From the NCBI RefSeq assembly GCF_042853465.1, contig NZ_AP031497.1, forward strand, positions 1,240,001 to 1,304,000: a stretch of DNA of 64,000 nt, given 5' to 3'. The notes beneath the pieces were generated by a model. The model was not told the DNA's origin, ran no database searches, and was given only the letters and a program-made list of their open reading frames with translations. The position numbers were made by a program, and so were the translations under genes. Position 1 is the stretch's first letter, and each line of letters opens with the position of its first letter. Source of the stretch: Simiduia litorea (GTDB lineage: Bacteria > Pseudomonadota > Gammaproteobacteria > Pseudomonadales > Cellvibrionaceae). This document shows positions 44,665 to 54,052 of the stretch, piece by piece.

Positions 44665-44800
44665 GGTTTTTTAGCCGCAAGCCGCAAATAATAAGACAGC
44701 TGGTCTGGATTTATGCGGCTCGGCAGCTGCACGGGATTATCAAGTCTTTTCAAGCATCCTTAGAGCCGCTATTCTCGACGCTTATCGACAAGGATGCCTC

Positions 44801-45595
44801 ATGCCCTATACCTCAGATTCCCATCAGTTCGACGAGCTGGTGCTTGCTAAACCTCATGCCTTAAAAATTTTGGCCGAAGGCGATTCGTGGTTTGCTTATC
44901 CAAGGCGTTACCTCGCTTTTGGACGGGCATCGAACGTAGTTCATCACTTAGCGAAACGAAACGATTTGCTCATTTACGCTACCGCCAGCAATGGCGACGA
45001 AGCGCTGACGATGCTCAGTGGCGAACAAAAACACGCGCTGATGAAACGGCTGCAAGCGCACCCCTACGATTACCTATTATTCTCGGCCGGCGGTAACGAT
45101 ATCGTGGGGCGCTACGATCTGGATTATTTTATTCGGCCTTACCATGCCGGCATAACGGTTGATGGCGCAGTATACAAAGAGAGGTTGCAGGCTAAGCTGC
45201 TGCAGTTGTCGGCAACCTATGAAGAGCTTATCTACCGCTTAGCGAAATTTTCGAAAAACCCTGGTATTCGACTGGTGACTCACACCTATGATTTTCCTCG
45301 GCCATCGAAAAAAGGCTTTGCGCTGTTCGATGTATTTCCGATTGGCGAGTCGTGGATCTACCCAACTTTTAAGTCTTTGGGCTATCGCGATGTGGATGTG
45401 ATGGCCAATATTGCGGCGTTGCTGCTGCGCGCCTTTAAAAATATGTTGTTCGATTTGCAAGCCAAGCACGCGGCGCGTCTAACGGTGGTGGATACTCAGG
45501 GGCTATTGAGCGATAAGCATTGGCGCAACGAAATACACCCCAATTCAGCGGGTTTTAAATTGGTGACGAAAGCGCTTGAGCAGGTGCTCGTTTAG
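44801..45595 (+). CDS. SGNH/GDSL-type hydrolase
   Basis: 264 aa. Block I GDSW with the nucleophile serine, block III GGND and block V HPNSAGF with the catalytic histidine are present in the right order, indicating an esterase- or lipase-like hydrolase. No signal peptide is seen, so it is probably cytoplasmic. The upstream spacer has (AGCCGCA)2, another heptad repeat. Confidence 0.85.
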   Translation: MPYTSDSHQFDELVLAKPHALKILAEGDSWFAYPRRYLAFGRASNVVHHLAKRNDLLIYATASNGDEALTMLSGEQKHALMKRLQAHPYDYLLFSAGGNDIVGRYDLDYFIRPYHAGITVDGAVYKERLQAKLLQLSATYEELIYRLAKFSKNPGIRLVTHTYDFPRPSKKGFALFDVFPIGESWIYPTFKSLGYRDVDVMANIAALLLRAFKNMLFDLQAKHAARLTVVDTQGLLSDKHWRNEIHPNSAGFKLVTKALEQVLV

Positions 45596-45619
45596 TTGTT
45601 CGGCGGGAGCACTGTTTCA

Positions 45620-46087
45620 TCAAGCCGTCGGGCGAGGCTGTACCAGCAATGCATAAGTGAAACCACCCAATGCACCGGCGATAATTTGTAGGCAAAAACC
45701 GACCCAGTGGCGGGCGCCAGCAATCAGCGTAATTTCCATAATGGGTTGCATTAACCCTAAGATGCAGCCGAGAGCGGTAGCGCCGGCCAAGCCGTAGAGT
45801 AGCGTCGGCGCTAAGGCTGTTTTTCTTTTGATGAAGGTCGCGACTGAGAAGGCAATCGCAAAACCTATGGCGATAATGGGCAGGTAGCTTGCGCTCAGGC
45901 CCAGCAGATCATCGGTTGCGGCTGCGAAGCGGGTTGCGATATCCACGTTGGCGCCGACGTTGATTAAATTTGCCTGTACCTGTTGCGAATGAAAGAGGCT
46001 GGCGGCAATAAACCCAACGCAGCTAGCGCCCAGCCAGCTAACTAAGCAGCGCGTTTTCGTGCTATCTTTTCGGTCTTGATTCTTCAT
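45620..46087 (-). CDS. Hypothetical membrane protein
   Basis: 155 aa, four predicted hydrophobic helices (about 15-32, 66-85, 96-113, 126-148). No family recognised. Divergent from the PQQ-type dehydrogenase gene with only 21 bp between the starts, so the promoters must overlap. Confidence 0.7.
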   Translation of the reverse strand: MKNQDRKDSTKTRCLVSWLGASCVGFIAASLFHSQQVQANLINVGANVDIATRFAAATDDLLGLSASYLPIIAIGFAIAFSVATFIKRKTALAPTLLYGLAGATALGCILGLMQPIMEITLIAGARHWVGFCLQIIAGALGGFTYALLVQPRPTA

Positions 46088-46108
46088 AGATAAACCAAAA
46101 GGCTAAAT

Positions 46109-47254
46109 ATGTTCCGGAGCATAAACCATTGCTGTAAAGCGAGCACGTTTTTAATCTTGGGCCTGTTTTGTTTGGCGTTGCCGAGTGTTGCTGAGCAGCC
46201 AGCGAAACCGACGCCGACATTTGACATCACAACGCTGACCGATCAACTGCAGTCGCCTTGGTCGCTGGCGTTTTTGCCGTCAGGTGACATCCTTATTGCG
46301 GAGAAGGTCGGTGCGCTGCGTCTATTTGACGGTAAAACCTTATCGGCGCCCATAGCCGGTGTGCCACAAGCCCTAGTGCGCAGCCAAGGTGGTTTTCAGG
46401 ACCTCGTGTTACACCCCGACTATGAAAAAAATGGTTGGGTTTACTTGAGCTTTGCATGGGGTGAGCGCAGCGCTAACGGCACGCGCTTAGTGCGAGGTCG
46501 CATTAAACAAGGAGCCTTTGTCGATCAAGAGGTGCTATTTACCGCAGAGCCATTAAAAAATACCCCAGTACACTATGGCGCGCGGCTGGCTTTTTTACCG
46601 GATAACACCTTGGTGATGGCCGTTGGTGATGGCTTCGATTTTCGCGAGTCGGCGCAAAAAACCGATAGTTTGCTGGGTAAATTTGTGCGTCTTAACGACG
46701 ATGGCTCTATCCCAAAAGATAATCCCTTCTTTACTAAAAAAGATTATCACCCTGCGATTTATTCTCTTGGCCACCGCAATCCACAAGGCGTAGCTTATGA
46801 TCCCGTGCGCCAGCAATTGTTCGCCAATGAGCACGGGCCGCAAGGCGGTGATGAAATTAATATTCTCGCGCCGGGTAAAAATTATGGCTGGCCCATTATT
46901 ACCTACGGGCGAGATTATTCGGGCGCTTCTATTACCCCGTTTACCGAGTATGAGGGTATGGAGCAACCGTTGGTGAACTGGACGCCCTCCATCGCGCCAT
47001 CGTCACTGGTGGTGTACAACGCTGATTTATTCCCAGCCTTTAAAGGCGATCTGTTGTCTTCTGCCTTGAAGGCAAAAGAGGTGCGCTGGGTGCAAATGCA
47101 AGGCGAAAAACCGGTCGCGGAAGTATCGCTGTTTGGCGAATTAAATGCGCGCATTCGCGCCGTTTACGTGGGGTCAGAGGGGGCGCTTTATCTCTTGACC
47201 GACGGTGACAAGGGTAGTTTGTTGAAAGTAACACCTACGGTAAAAGCACCCTAG
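46109..47254 (+). CDS. PQQ-dependent aldose sugar dehydrogenase (YliI-like)
   Basis: 381-aa periplasmic beta-propeller enzyme with a signal peptide ending near PSVAEQ. Family motifs are QSPWSLAFLPSGDILIAEK, GGFQDLVLHP, SLGHRNPQGVAYDP and ANEHGPQGGDEIN...KNYGWP, which bind PQQ and calcium in soluble glucose/aldose dehydrogenases. It would oxidise sugars in the periplasm if PQQ is available. Confidence 0.92.
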   Translation: MFRSINHCCKASTFLILGLFCLALPSVAEQPAKPTPTFDITTLTDQLQSPWSLAFLPSGDILIAEKVGALRLFDGKTLSAPIAGVPQALVRSQGGFQDLVLHPDYEKNGWVYLSFAWGERSANGTRLVRGRIKQGAFVDQEVLFTAEPLKNTPVHYGARLAFLPDNTLVMAVGDGFDFRESAQKTDSLLGKFVRLNDDGSIPKDNPFFTKKDYHPAIYSLGHRNPQGVAYDPVRQQLFANEHGPQGGDEINILAPGKNYGWPIITYGRDYSGASITPFTEYEGMEQPLVNWTPSIAPSSLVVYNADLFPAFKGDLLSSALKAKEVRWVQMQGEKPVAEVSLFGELNARIRAVYVGSEGALYLLTDGDKGSLLKVTPTVKAP

Positions 47255-47609
47255 CTAAGCGAGATAAGCTTAAGGTTCCGCGCTTTTACCGGCGGTCGAG
47301 GTCGCTTGGCTGAGTACTTTAGGTGAATAGGAAAGTGTGCACCTGCCGATAGAATAGCGCGGCTATTTGAGCCGCAGGTGCGAGCTAATTCATGAACATT
47401 TATGTAATTCAAAATTCTGTTTTACCGGATCACGCTATTTACACTATTTGCGGCCTCTGGGATTGCCAGAAATTTCACCTTACACGATTGAATGGGTGCG
47501 TGGCCGTTTCGTGGTCTAGGGTATTATCACGCCCCTATGGATGAAAAGGTGCATACTTCACTCAGCTCTTAACGCGAGGCCGTGTGGGCAGCACAGGCAC
47601 TGGATGGGT
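47255..47609. other. Intergenic region with a two-tier hairpin
   Basis: GCACCTGC (47339-47346) pairs with GCAGGTGC (47374-47381), and inside it AATAGC-GCG-GCTATT forms a second stem. No T-run follows. A short frame from the ATG at 47392 (about 50 codons, cysteine- and tryptophan-containing) has no ribosome site and is not called. Confidence 0.5.
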
Positions 47610-48203
47610 TTATTTAGCTGCGTGATTAACGTAATTGAATAGCTCTTCGAAGCGTTCAATCGCGTGATCAGCCTCCGCGACAACATTGGCGTTGCTGTGA
47701 TTGCGCCATAAAATGGATCGCATACCGGCGCGCCGAGCGGCCTCGATATCAAATTTATAATCGCCGACATAGGCCAATTGTTGGGTTGGCATTTGCCATT
47801 GCTTGGCGATATACAGCAGCGCCTCTGGGTGCGGTTTTACCTGCTGGCAATCCTCTCGGGTGATGACGAGGTCGATGGGAATCTTGAGTTTTTTCACCGT
47901 GAGATCGGTGGCTTTGCGCATGTTGCGTGTGACGATAGCCATGGGCACCTTGGCGGCCGCGAAACGGTTTAACACCACTTCGGCATCTGCAATCCAAGTT
48001 GCGCGCGCGGCGCCGGCCATTTCATGTTTTTCGATAACCGATTGGACTCTCGCCACAGCAAGGGGACAGGACAGAGTTTGTTGGTATTCGAGTAGCGGCG
48101 TTTGATGGGGAATGGCGAGTTCATCGCAGATGGCGGTGAAGTTGAGCTGTGAGTCGGCCAGGGTGCCGTCTAGGTCAAAAATAATGCCGCTAAGTCGTTG
48201 CAC
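47610..48203 (-). CDS. HAD-superfamily phosphatase
   Basis: 197 aa. The nucleophile motif FDLDGTL, motif II IVTRN, motif III KPHPEAL and motif IV GDYKFDIEAAR are present, with a helical cap between, as in phosphoglycolate phosphatase/beta-phosphoglucomutase-like enzymes. The substrate is unknown. Confidence 0.9.
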   Translation of the reverse strand: MQRLSGIIFDLDGTLADSQLNFTAICDELAIPHQTPLLEYQQTLSCPLAVARVQSVIEKHEMAGAARATWIADAEVVLNRFAAAKVPMAIVTRNMRKATDLTVKKLKIPIDLVITREDCQQVKPHPEALLYIAKQWQMPTQQLAYVGDYKFDIEAARRAGMRSILWRNHSNANVVAEADHAIERFEELFNYVNHAAK

Positions 48204-48371
48204 TGAGAGCCCTATTTGATGGTTAGGTTTGAGCCATGATGCAGTGATGAGCTGCTCTTTTCCAGCGGTTAATGCCTTTCAAATCTTTAACGTGTCGGTT
48301 GATAAACTCTGGTAAATAAACCTAGGCAGATAAACCCGCACATTACAATCGAGCCTTTAAAACCTTAGCGG

Positions 48372-48758
48372 CTAAAACCTGAGCTGTTCTTTGCAGGTGA
48401 TGACGGCATCGCCGTGTACCGAAATAACCATACGCTTGCCCCATTCACCTTGACTAATAGAGCCGCAGTGGGTCTGCATGGCGACGGTGCCGCGGGTTAA
48501 GGTCACGTGGTATTGCCCATCGTTCTGCGCGGCGTCGTAAAAAATTTGGGCCGATTCGCCGGGCGCAATATTGTCGAAGCGAAGGGTGTTGGAGGGCAAT
48601 GCTATGACAATATTCGACAGCGTTTCTTGGCTGTTATTTTCTACGGTTACTGTGGGTGTGAGCCTGCACAGCAGCGTGAGAACGGCCATTAATACAGCCG
48701 CTAACAGCGCCATGCCTAGGCCGGTATACAGTAAAACTTTGACGGTAAATTGCTTCAT
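48372..48758 (-). CDS. Hypothetical membrane-anchored protein
   Basis: 128 aa from the ATG at 48758. One N-terminal hydrophobic helix followed by a beta-rich domain with NNSQETLSNIVI, suggesting an extracytoplasmic immunoglobulin-like fold; two cysteines (TLLCRL, TCKEQL) plus one in THCGS. No family recognised. Confidence 0.65.
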   Translation of the reverse strand: MKQFTVKVLLYTGLGMALLAAVLMAVLTLLCRLTPTVTVENNSQETLSNIVIALPSNTLRFDNIAPGESAQIFYDAAQNDGQYHVTLTRGTVAMQTHCGSISQGEWGKRMVISVHGDAVITCKEQLRF

Positions 48759-48826
48759 AGTTTCCGGCAAGTTGTGTTGCGTGTATTTTGGGTCTGGTGC
48801 GCAATTCACCTAGCCAAGGGCTGCTT

Positions 48827-50134
48827 TCAATCCAGCCAGCTGTACGCCAAATAGGCAGCGGCGAGGTAGCCGGTGCGCAGCTGTGGCAGTGGAAAGGCCT
48901 TGGGCTTAGCTCGCATAAAGGTTGGTACCTCGGCCAAACTTGGTTCATCGTTGAGCATTAATGCGGCCACTTTATTGCCACTCCAGCTCGCCATCGCCAC
49001 GCCGTTGCCGTGGTACGCCAGTGCGCAGTAAAGGTCCTGCGCTAGCGTAGAAATATGAGGCGTTTGTTGCCGCGCTAGCGCCACGTGACCGCGCCAGAAA
49101 TAGTCTACGTTAACGTTCGACCAAGCGGGGAAGTAGCGCTGGAAATCCAACGCATGTTGCTTGCGTTTGGCCGCAAAACTGGCTTCGCTTTGTCGAATAC
49201 CACCGCGGCCGCCAAATAAAAAGCGTCGATCAGGCAGTAGCCGAAAATAATAGAGTAGGTGGCGCGTGTCGTAACTGGGGTTGTGCGACCACCAGCCTTG
49301 GCGATCGAGTTCTTGTTGGGTTAATGGCCGAGTTACCAAAATATTGCTCAGCGCAGGTAACACGCTGCCGTTGAGGCTAGTGTGCATGGCGTCTTGGGTG
49401 TAGCCATTGGTAGCGATCAAGACTTTACCGGCGGTTATTTCACCTTGGGTTGTGCTCAGTTGCCAGTGGCTGGATTGGTACGCGAGTGAGGTGACGGTGT
49501 GATGATTATAGAAATTGACGCCTCTATCTTGAGCGGCGCGCACTAAGCCATAACAATATTTTAGCGGGTGTAAACCGAAGCCGGCGGGCACGTGCAGCCC
49601 AGCAATGTTGGCGTCGCACAGTTGGCCGCGCTGGTTAAGCGCGGCCGGGGTTAAGTATGTTGCTTGCAGGTTGTAGTGCTGTAAAAACGCCGTGCGGGTT
49701 TGGGCGAGCTGGGGCAGCCGGTTTTTTTTATGTGCCAAGAGGGTTTCACCTACACCGCTAATATCGGCGTCGATGTTGAAGCGTTCACAGTTGTATTTTA
49801 CCTGTTCGATAGCAGCCAGTTGTGCTTGTGCATAGGACTGCGCTGCCGCCGCGCCAAAACGTTTTTCGATCGCCTCAATGCCCAAGTGGTCGCCGCCAAT
49901 ACAGCAGAAGCCCCCATTGCGCCCACTGGCGCCCCAGCCCGGCTGTTGGGCGTCGATAATCGCGACGCTGAGGCCCTTATCGGCCAGCGCTATCGCGGCA
50001 TTTAAGCCGGTGTAGCCAGCGCCAATGATGGCCGCGTCGTAGCGACTGTTAGGCGCCGGCGGGCGATACTGGGGCTCAGTGGTTGTGGCGCGCCAGTAGC
50101 TTGCGGCAGGCGCGCCATCGAGACGAGCGGACAT
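48827..50134 (-). CDS. FAD-dependent amine/amino-acid oxidoreductase (DAO family, PuuB-like)
   Basis: 435 aa. IIGAGYTGLNAAIALADKG binds FAD, and ASGRNGGFCCIGGDHLG is the family motif seen in gamma-glutamylputrescine oxidase (PuuB) and related enzymes. The likely chemistry is oxidative deamination of an amine or secondary amino acid. It lies 2 bp after the NhaC-type transporter gene, and the two appear co-transcribed. Their proximity to a MocR regulator supports amine metabolism. Confidence 0.85.
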   Translation of the reverse strand: MSARLDGAPAASYWRATTTEPQYRPPAPNSRYDAAIIGAGYTGLNAAIALADKGLSVAIIDAQQPGWGASGRNGGFCCIGGDHLGIEAIEKRFGAAAAQSYAQAQLAAIEQVKYNCERFNIDADISGVGETLLAHKKNRLPQLAQTRTAFLQHYNLQATYLTPAALNQRGQLCDANIAGLHVPAGFGLHPLKYCYGLVRAAQDRGVNFYNHHTVTSLAYQSSHWQLSTTQGEITAGKVLIATNGYTQDAMHTSLNGSVLPALSNILVTRPLTQQELDRQGWWSHNPSYDTRHLLYYFRLLPDRRFLFGGRGGIRQSEASFAAKRKQHALDFQRYFPAWSNVNVDYFWRGHVALARQQTPHISTLAQDLYCALAYHGNGVAMASWSGNKVAALMLNDEPSLAEVPTFMRAKPKAFPLPQLRTGYLAAAYLAYSWLD

Positions 50135-50136
50135 GG

Positions 50137-52119
50137 TTAAGCGGGTTCAACATCGGGCTTGTGGGCGTGGCTTTTGTGCGGGTGAGGTAGCGGATCTTCG
50201 GCGCGTTGACCCCACATTTGCACAACCAGCCACAAGGTGACGGCGCCGATAACCATGCATAACCACCAAGGCGCACCAAAGCCCGCAGGCAGGGTGCCCG
50301 CGAGCATGCCGACGCCGCCCACCACAAGGCAATAGAGCATTTGGCTGCGCACGTGGTCGATCAGGTCGCAGCCAGAGGCCATGGCTGATAGCAGGGTGGA
50401 CTCGGCCAGTGGCGAGCAGTGATCGCCCCAAATGGCGCCGGCCAGCACGCCGGAAACGGACGAATAAAAGATGTGCATATGCTCGGCACCGGTCATATCG
50501 TTGAACACCAGCACAGCCCAAGCTAGCGGCACCACCATGGGCATCATAATACCCATCACCCCCCAGCTAGAGCCGGTGGCAAAGGCCATAAAGGCGGCCA
50601 AGAGAAAAATGGTAACTGGCATTAGGTTGGGGTTAAGGGTGTCGCCGAGCGCCGAGATGAGGAAATCCGAGGTGTGCAGTTCTGTATTGACCGCCGACAG
50701 CGACCAGGCCAGTGTCAGTACGAATATTACCAGCATCACGGCTTTGGCGCCGGCGAACCAAGCATCGGTAATTTCGTGCACGCTGAGCAGGCGCTGCGCC
50801 ATGGTCATCAATAGCGCAACAATACAACCTGCCACTGAGCCATACATCATGGAGGCGAAGGCGTTAGCGTTGCCAATGATTTCGCGCAGCGAGTCGTCGG
50901 CACGGTCTGGGCTGGAGAGGCCGGTGAAATAAATTGCAGCCATGGTAACGCCAATTAACACGCACATGGGGATGACGGCATTGATGGCGCGGTGCGGCAC
51001 ACCCTCTTTAGCTTCCATGTCTTTTTCTTCTGGTGCAGGGCCAGAGTCTTGCTGCATCGCGGGGCTGAGTACGCGGCCGGTGTGAAAGGCGCGGCGCTCG
51101 GCTTTTAGCATGGGGCCAAAATCTTTGCCGGTGCCGGCGATGTACAACACAAACACAATGGCCAAAATTGGGTAGAAGCTGTATAGCAGGGAGTTTAAAA
51201 ATACCGAATAGGCGGATTCGTCAAAACCGGTGATGGTGGATAGGCCATCGTTGATCACGCCCACTTGAAAGCCGATCCAGGTGGTGACAAATAAAATGGC
51301 CGATACCGGCGCTGCTGTGCAGTCGACAATATAGGCCAGCTTTTCACGCGAGATGCGCATAGTGTCGGAAATTTTCTTCATGGTGTTGCCGACAATCAAG
51401 CTGTTGGCATAGTCGTCGAAGAAAATGGCGATGCCTAAAAAACTGGTGGAGAGCTGGGTTTGTGAGCGGTTCTTAACCACGCGGGTTATGCGTTCTGCGA
51501 TGCCCATGGTGCCGCCATTGCGCGAGATAATGCCCACAAGGCCGCCGATTAAGAAGCAGAAAACCACTACTTCCATGTGTTCGCGTTCGGTCAACGCATC
51601 CACCACATAGACTTGGCAGGCGTCCAAAATCGCCATACCTAAGCCTGGTAAGGTTAAGCCATAGAGCATCCAAATACCGGTTACAAGGCTGACGAAGAGG
51701 GCGATCATGACGTTGCGCAACAACAGGGCCATGGTGATGGCCATGAGTGCCGGGATCAGGGAAAACCAGCCGGGCAGGGCGTTGATTTCGGCGCTATCGA
51801 GCTGATGACCGTCGCTCAGTAAAACGACGTGGGCTGACGCTTGCTCGGTGCTGAGATCTGCAAACGTAAGTTTTCCATCGGCCAGCTCGCCTTGATACAC
51901 TTTCTCGTCTAACTGAATAAACAGTGTTTGTTGCTGAAGCTCGGTGGCATCGGCAATATCGATACTAAAAGGTACGCCTTTCAGGACAATTTTGGGCAGT
52001 GACCAGACCGGGGTGTGGCTTTCCTCGGCTAGGCTGGGTTGGGATAAAATCAGTAAAAATGCCGCTAAAGCGAGAACAAATACGGTTAACTTCTTAGAAT
52101 AGGGTAGAAAGTGCTGCAT
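50137..52119 (-). CDS. NhaC-family antiporter/amino-acid-type transporter
   Basis: 660 aa with an unusual periplasmic-type N-terminal extension: signal-like helix (residues about 8-30), then about 90 residues with beta-rich character before the first of some 11 hydrophobic helices. Core motifs IFFDDYANSLIVGNTM and WGVMGIMMPMVVPLA match NhaC. The C-terminus is histidine-rich (HPHKSHAHK). NhaC-like proteins exchange sodium and protons, but relatives next to catabolic genes may carry organic substrates. Confidence 0.82.
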   Translation of the reverse strand: MQHFLPYSKKLTVFVLALAAFLLILSQPSLAEESHTPVWSLPKIVLKGVPFSIDIADATELQQQTLFIQLDEKVYQGELADGKLTFADLSTEQASAHVVLLSDGHQLDSAEINALPGWFSLIPALMAITMALLLRNVMIALFVSLVTGIWMLYGLTLPGLGMAILDACQVYVVDALTEREHMEVVVFCFLIGGLVGIISRNGGTMGIAERITRVVKNRSQTQLSTSFLGIAIFFDDYANSLIVGNTMKKISDTMRISREKLAYIVDCTAAPVSAILFVTTWIGFQVGVINDGLSTITGFDESAYSVFLNSLLYSFYPILAIVFVLYIAGTGKDFGPMLKAERRAFHTGRVLSPAMQQDSGPAPEEKDMEAKEGVPHRAINAVIPMCVLIGVTMAAIYFTGLSSPDRADDSLREIIGNANAFASMMYGSVAGCIVALLMTMAQRLLSVHEITDAWFAGAKAVMLVIFVLTLAWSLSAVNTELHTSDFLISALGDTLNPNLMPVTIFLLAAFMAFATGSSWGVMGIMMPMVVPLAWAVLVFNDMTGAEHMHIFYSSVSGVLAGAIWGDHCSPLAESTLLSAMASGCDLIDHVRSQMLYCLVVGGVGMLAGTLPAGFGAPWWLCMVIGAVTLWLVVQMWGQRAEDPLPHPHKSHAHKPDVEPA

Positions 52120-52330
52120 GGTGCGCCCATTGATCAAGGTTGAATTTATCGTTTGAATGGCTCGAATGTAACCAAGCTCGGCCGCTTTCGCCAGCAATTA
52201 TCCACTTGACCCAGTTTGGGTATTGAATGATTATTCGGATTGTAGGAAGTTGGATGAAATCTAAGCAATCTGCCCCTTGGCTCGATTCAGTCATTGGGTT
52301 TTTGGGTCGCATTGTATATAAAGGCTGTGG

Positions 52331-53980
52331 GTGTACGGCCGCATTCGTAGTTACATTCGGTCGCCAAAAAGATTCATAACAAGAGACTGTATTTTGATAC
52401 AACAAGCTACGCGCACGCCATTGGCGCCGCAAGACTTGCTTAAACAGGGTTTTGCGCTGCTAAACCAAGGTCGGCCCCAGGAGGCCGCGAGATTGTGTCA
52501 GCAGGTTATTGCCCAGAACCCCCGCATTCCTCAAGCCCATTTTCTGGTTGGCTTAGTGGCCTTATCGCTAAGGGATCGCTTAACGGCGGTACACGCTTTT
52601 GGTTCCGTTACCCAATTGCAACCGGATCACGCTGCGGCTTGGGCGCAATTGGCAAAACTATTTATCGAAGAAGGGCAGGTTAATCGCGCTGATCAAGCCC
52701 TCAAAGAAGCCGAAAAGCACGGCTCTTCCGACCCCCTCGTGCAGGATTTATTGGGTACGGTTTACACTCGTATGGGCGATCACGCCAGGGCCAAAGTACA
52801 GTTTGAGCAGGCCGTCGCCGGTGCCTCCGAGCATCCGCAATATTCGCTGAATCTGGCCAATAACCGCGTTTACCATGGCGATATCGCTGAGGCAGAAGGT
52901 CTTTACCAGTCCGTATTAAATCGCATTCCCAACCATGCGCAGGCGCACTGGGCTCTAGCTTCGGCGCGCAAGGCCACCGATAGGCAGCACTTAGAGGCGA
53001 TGCAGGCGGTGTTACAGCAGCCTAATATCAGCGAGCGCTCGCGCGCCTTTTTACACTATGCCGTTGGCAAAGAGTGTGAGGATTTAAAGGATTGGGATGG
53101 CGCTATCGATGCCTTCATGGCTGGCGCTAAAGCCCGTCGCGCAACCGTTGCCTATGACGAAGTTGCCGAGCAGGCGATGTTCGATTTTCTCGCCGAGCAC
53201 TGTACCGAACAGTGGTTGGCCGACGGGCAAGGTTCTGATCATAGGGCACCTATTTTTGTCTTGGGTCAGCCACGCACCGGTACAACATTAATCGAGCGTA
53301 TTATCACCAGCCACAGCGATGTGAGTTCGGCCGGTGAGTTGCAACAGTTTGGCATGAGCTTGCGTCGACTCAATAATCATCAAGACCCGAGACGGTTTTC
53401 GGCCGAGCTTTTCGCCGCATCCATGGCCTTGGATTTCAAGCAGGTGGGCGATAGTTATATGAACGCCACCAAGCGCCTGCAAGGCGGCACGCCGAGATTC
53501 GTCGATAAATTACCGGTTAATTACCTATTGATTCCGTTTATTTTGAAAGCCTTTCCAAACGCTAAAATCGTGCATCTAACCCGCGACCCAATGGACGCGT
53601 GTTTTGCAAGCTTTAAGCAACTGTTCGCCGATGCGTATTTGCACTCCTATGATCAGGCCGAAATGGCGCGCCACCACAGCCGCTATTTAAAGTTGATGGC
53701 GCTGTATCGCGAGCGCTTCGCTGGGCGTTTCTTTGATATTTCCTATGAGGCCACGGCGCAAGATCTTGAGCCTAACGCCCGTGCGCTTATCGGCTATTTA
53801 GAATTGCCCTGGCAGGATGCTTGCCTTAACTTTCATCAACAATCCGGCGCCGTGTCTACCGCAAGCGCTGCGCAAGTGCGTGAGCCGGCTCATACTCGCT
53901 CTATTGGGCGCTGGAAAAAATATCAACAACAATTGCAACCTATGTTGCAAACACTTAGCAATGAAAACATCGCAATATGA
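52331..53980 (+). CDS. TPR-repeat sulfotransferase, copy 1
   Basis: Up to 549 aa. About seven tetratricopeptide-like repeats fill the N-terminal half (ALLNQGRPQEAARLCQQVIAQNP and on). The C-terminal half is a PAPS-dependent sulfotransferase: the 5'-phosphosulfate loop VLGQPRTGTTLIERII, then FVDKLPVNYLLIPFI and the 3'-phosphate region KIVHLTRDPMDACFASFKQLF. No signal peptide, so cytoplasmic. Directly upstream of a TonB receptor. The acceptor is unknown. The start is uncertain: GTG 52331 follows AAAGG, TTG 52394 is an alternative. Confidence 0.85.
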   Translation: MYGRIRSYIRSPKRFITRDCILIQQATRTPLAPQDLLKQGFALLNQGRPQEAARLCQQVIAQNPRIPQAHFLVGLVALSLRDRLTAVHAFGSVTQLQPDHAAAWAQLAKLFIEEGQVNRADQALKEAEKHGSSDPLVQDLLGTVYTRMGDHARAKVQFEQAVAGASEHPQYSLNLANNRVYHGDIAEAEGLYQSVLNRIPNHAQAHWALASARKATDRQHLEAMQAVLQQPNISERSRAFLHYAVGKECEDLKDWDGAIDAFMAGAKARRATVAYDEVAEQAMFDFLAEHCTEQWLADGQGSDHRAPIFVLGQPRTGTTLIERIITSHSDVSSAGELQQFGMSLRRLNNHQDPRRFSAELFAASMALDFKQVGDSYMNATKRLQGGTPRFVDKLPVNYLLIPFILKAFPNAKIVHLTRDPMDACFASFKQLFADAYLHSYDQAEMARHHSRYLKLMALYRERFAGRFFDISYEATAQDLEPNARALIGYLELPWQDACLNFHQQSGAVSTASAAQVREPAHTRSIGRWKKYQQQLQPMLQTLSNENIAI

Positions 53981-54052
53981 TTAAGTACTAAAGATCGACA
54001 ATTGATTTCTATGACAACATGTTTGGGGATAACAATGAGAAACGAGGACACT

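Noticed and set aside
47392..47545. Short open frame of about 50 codons in the spacer after the PQQ dehydrogenase
   Set aside because: No ribosome site, no recognised motif and unusual amino-acid composition.
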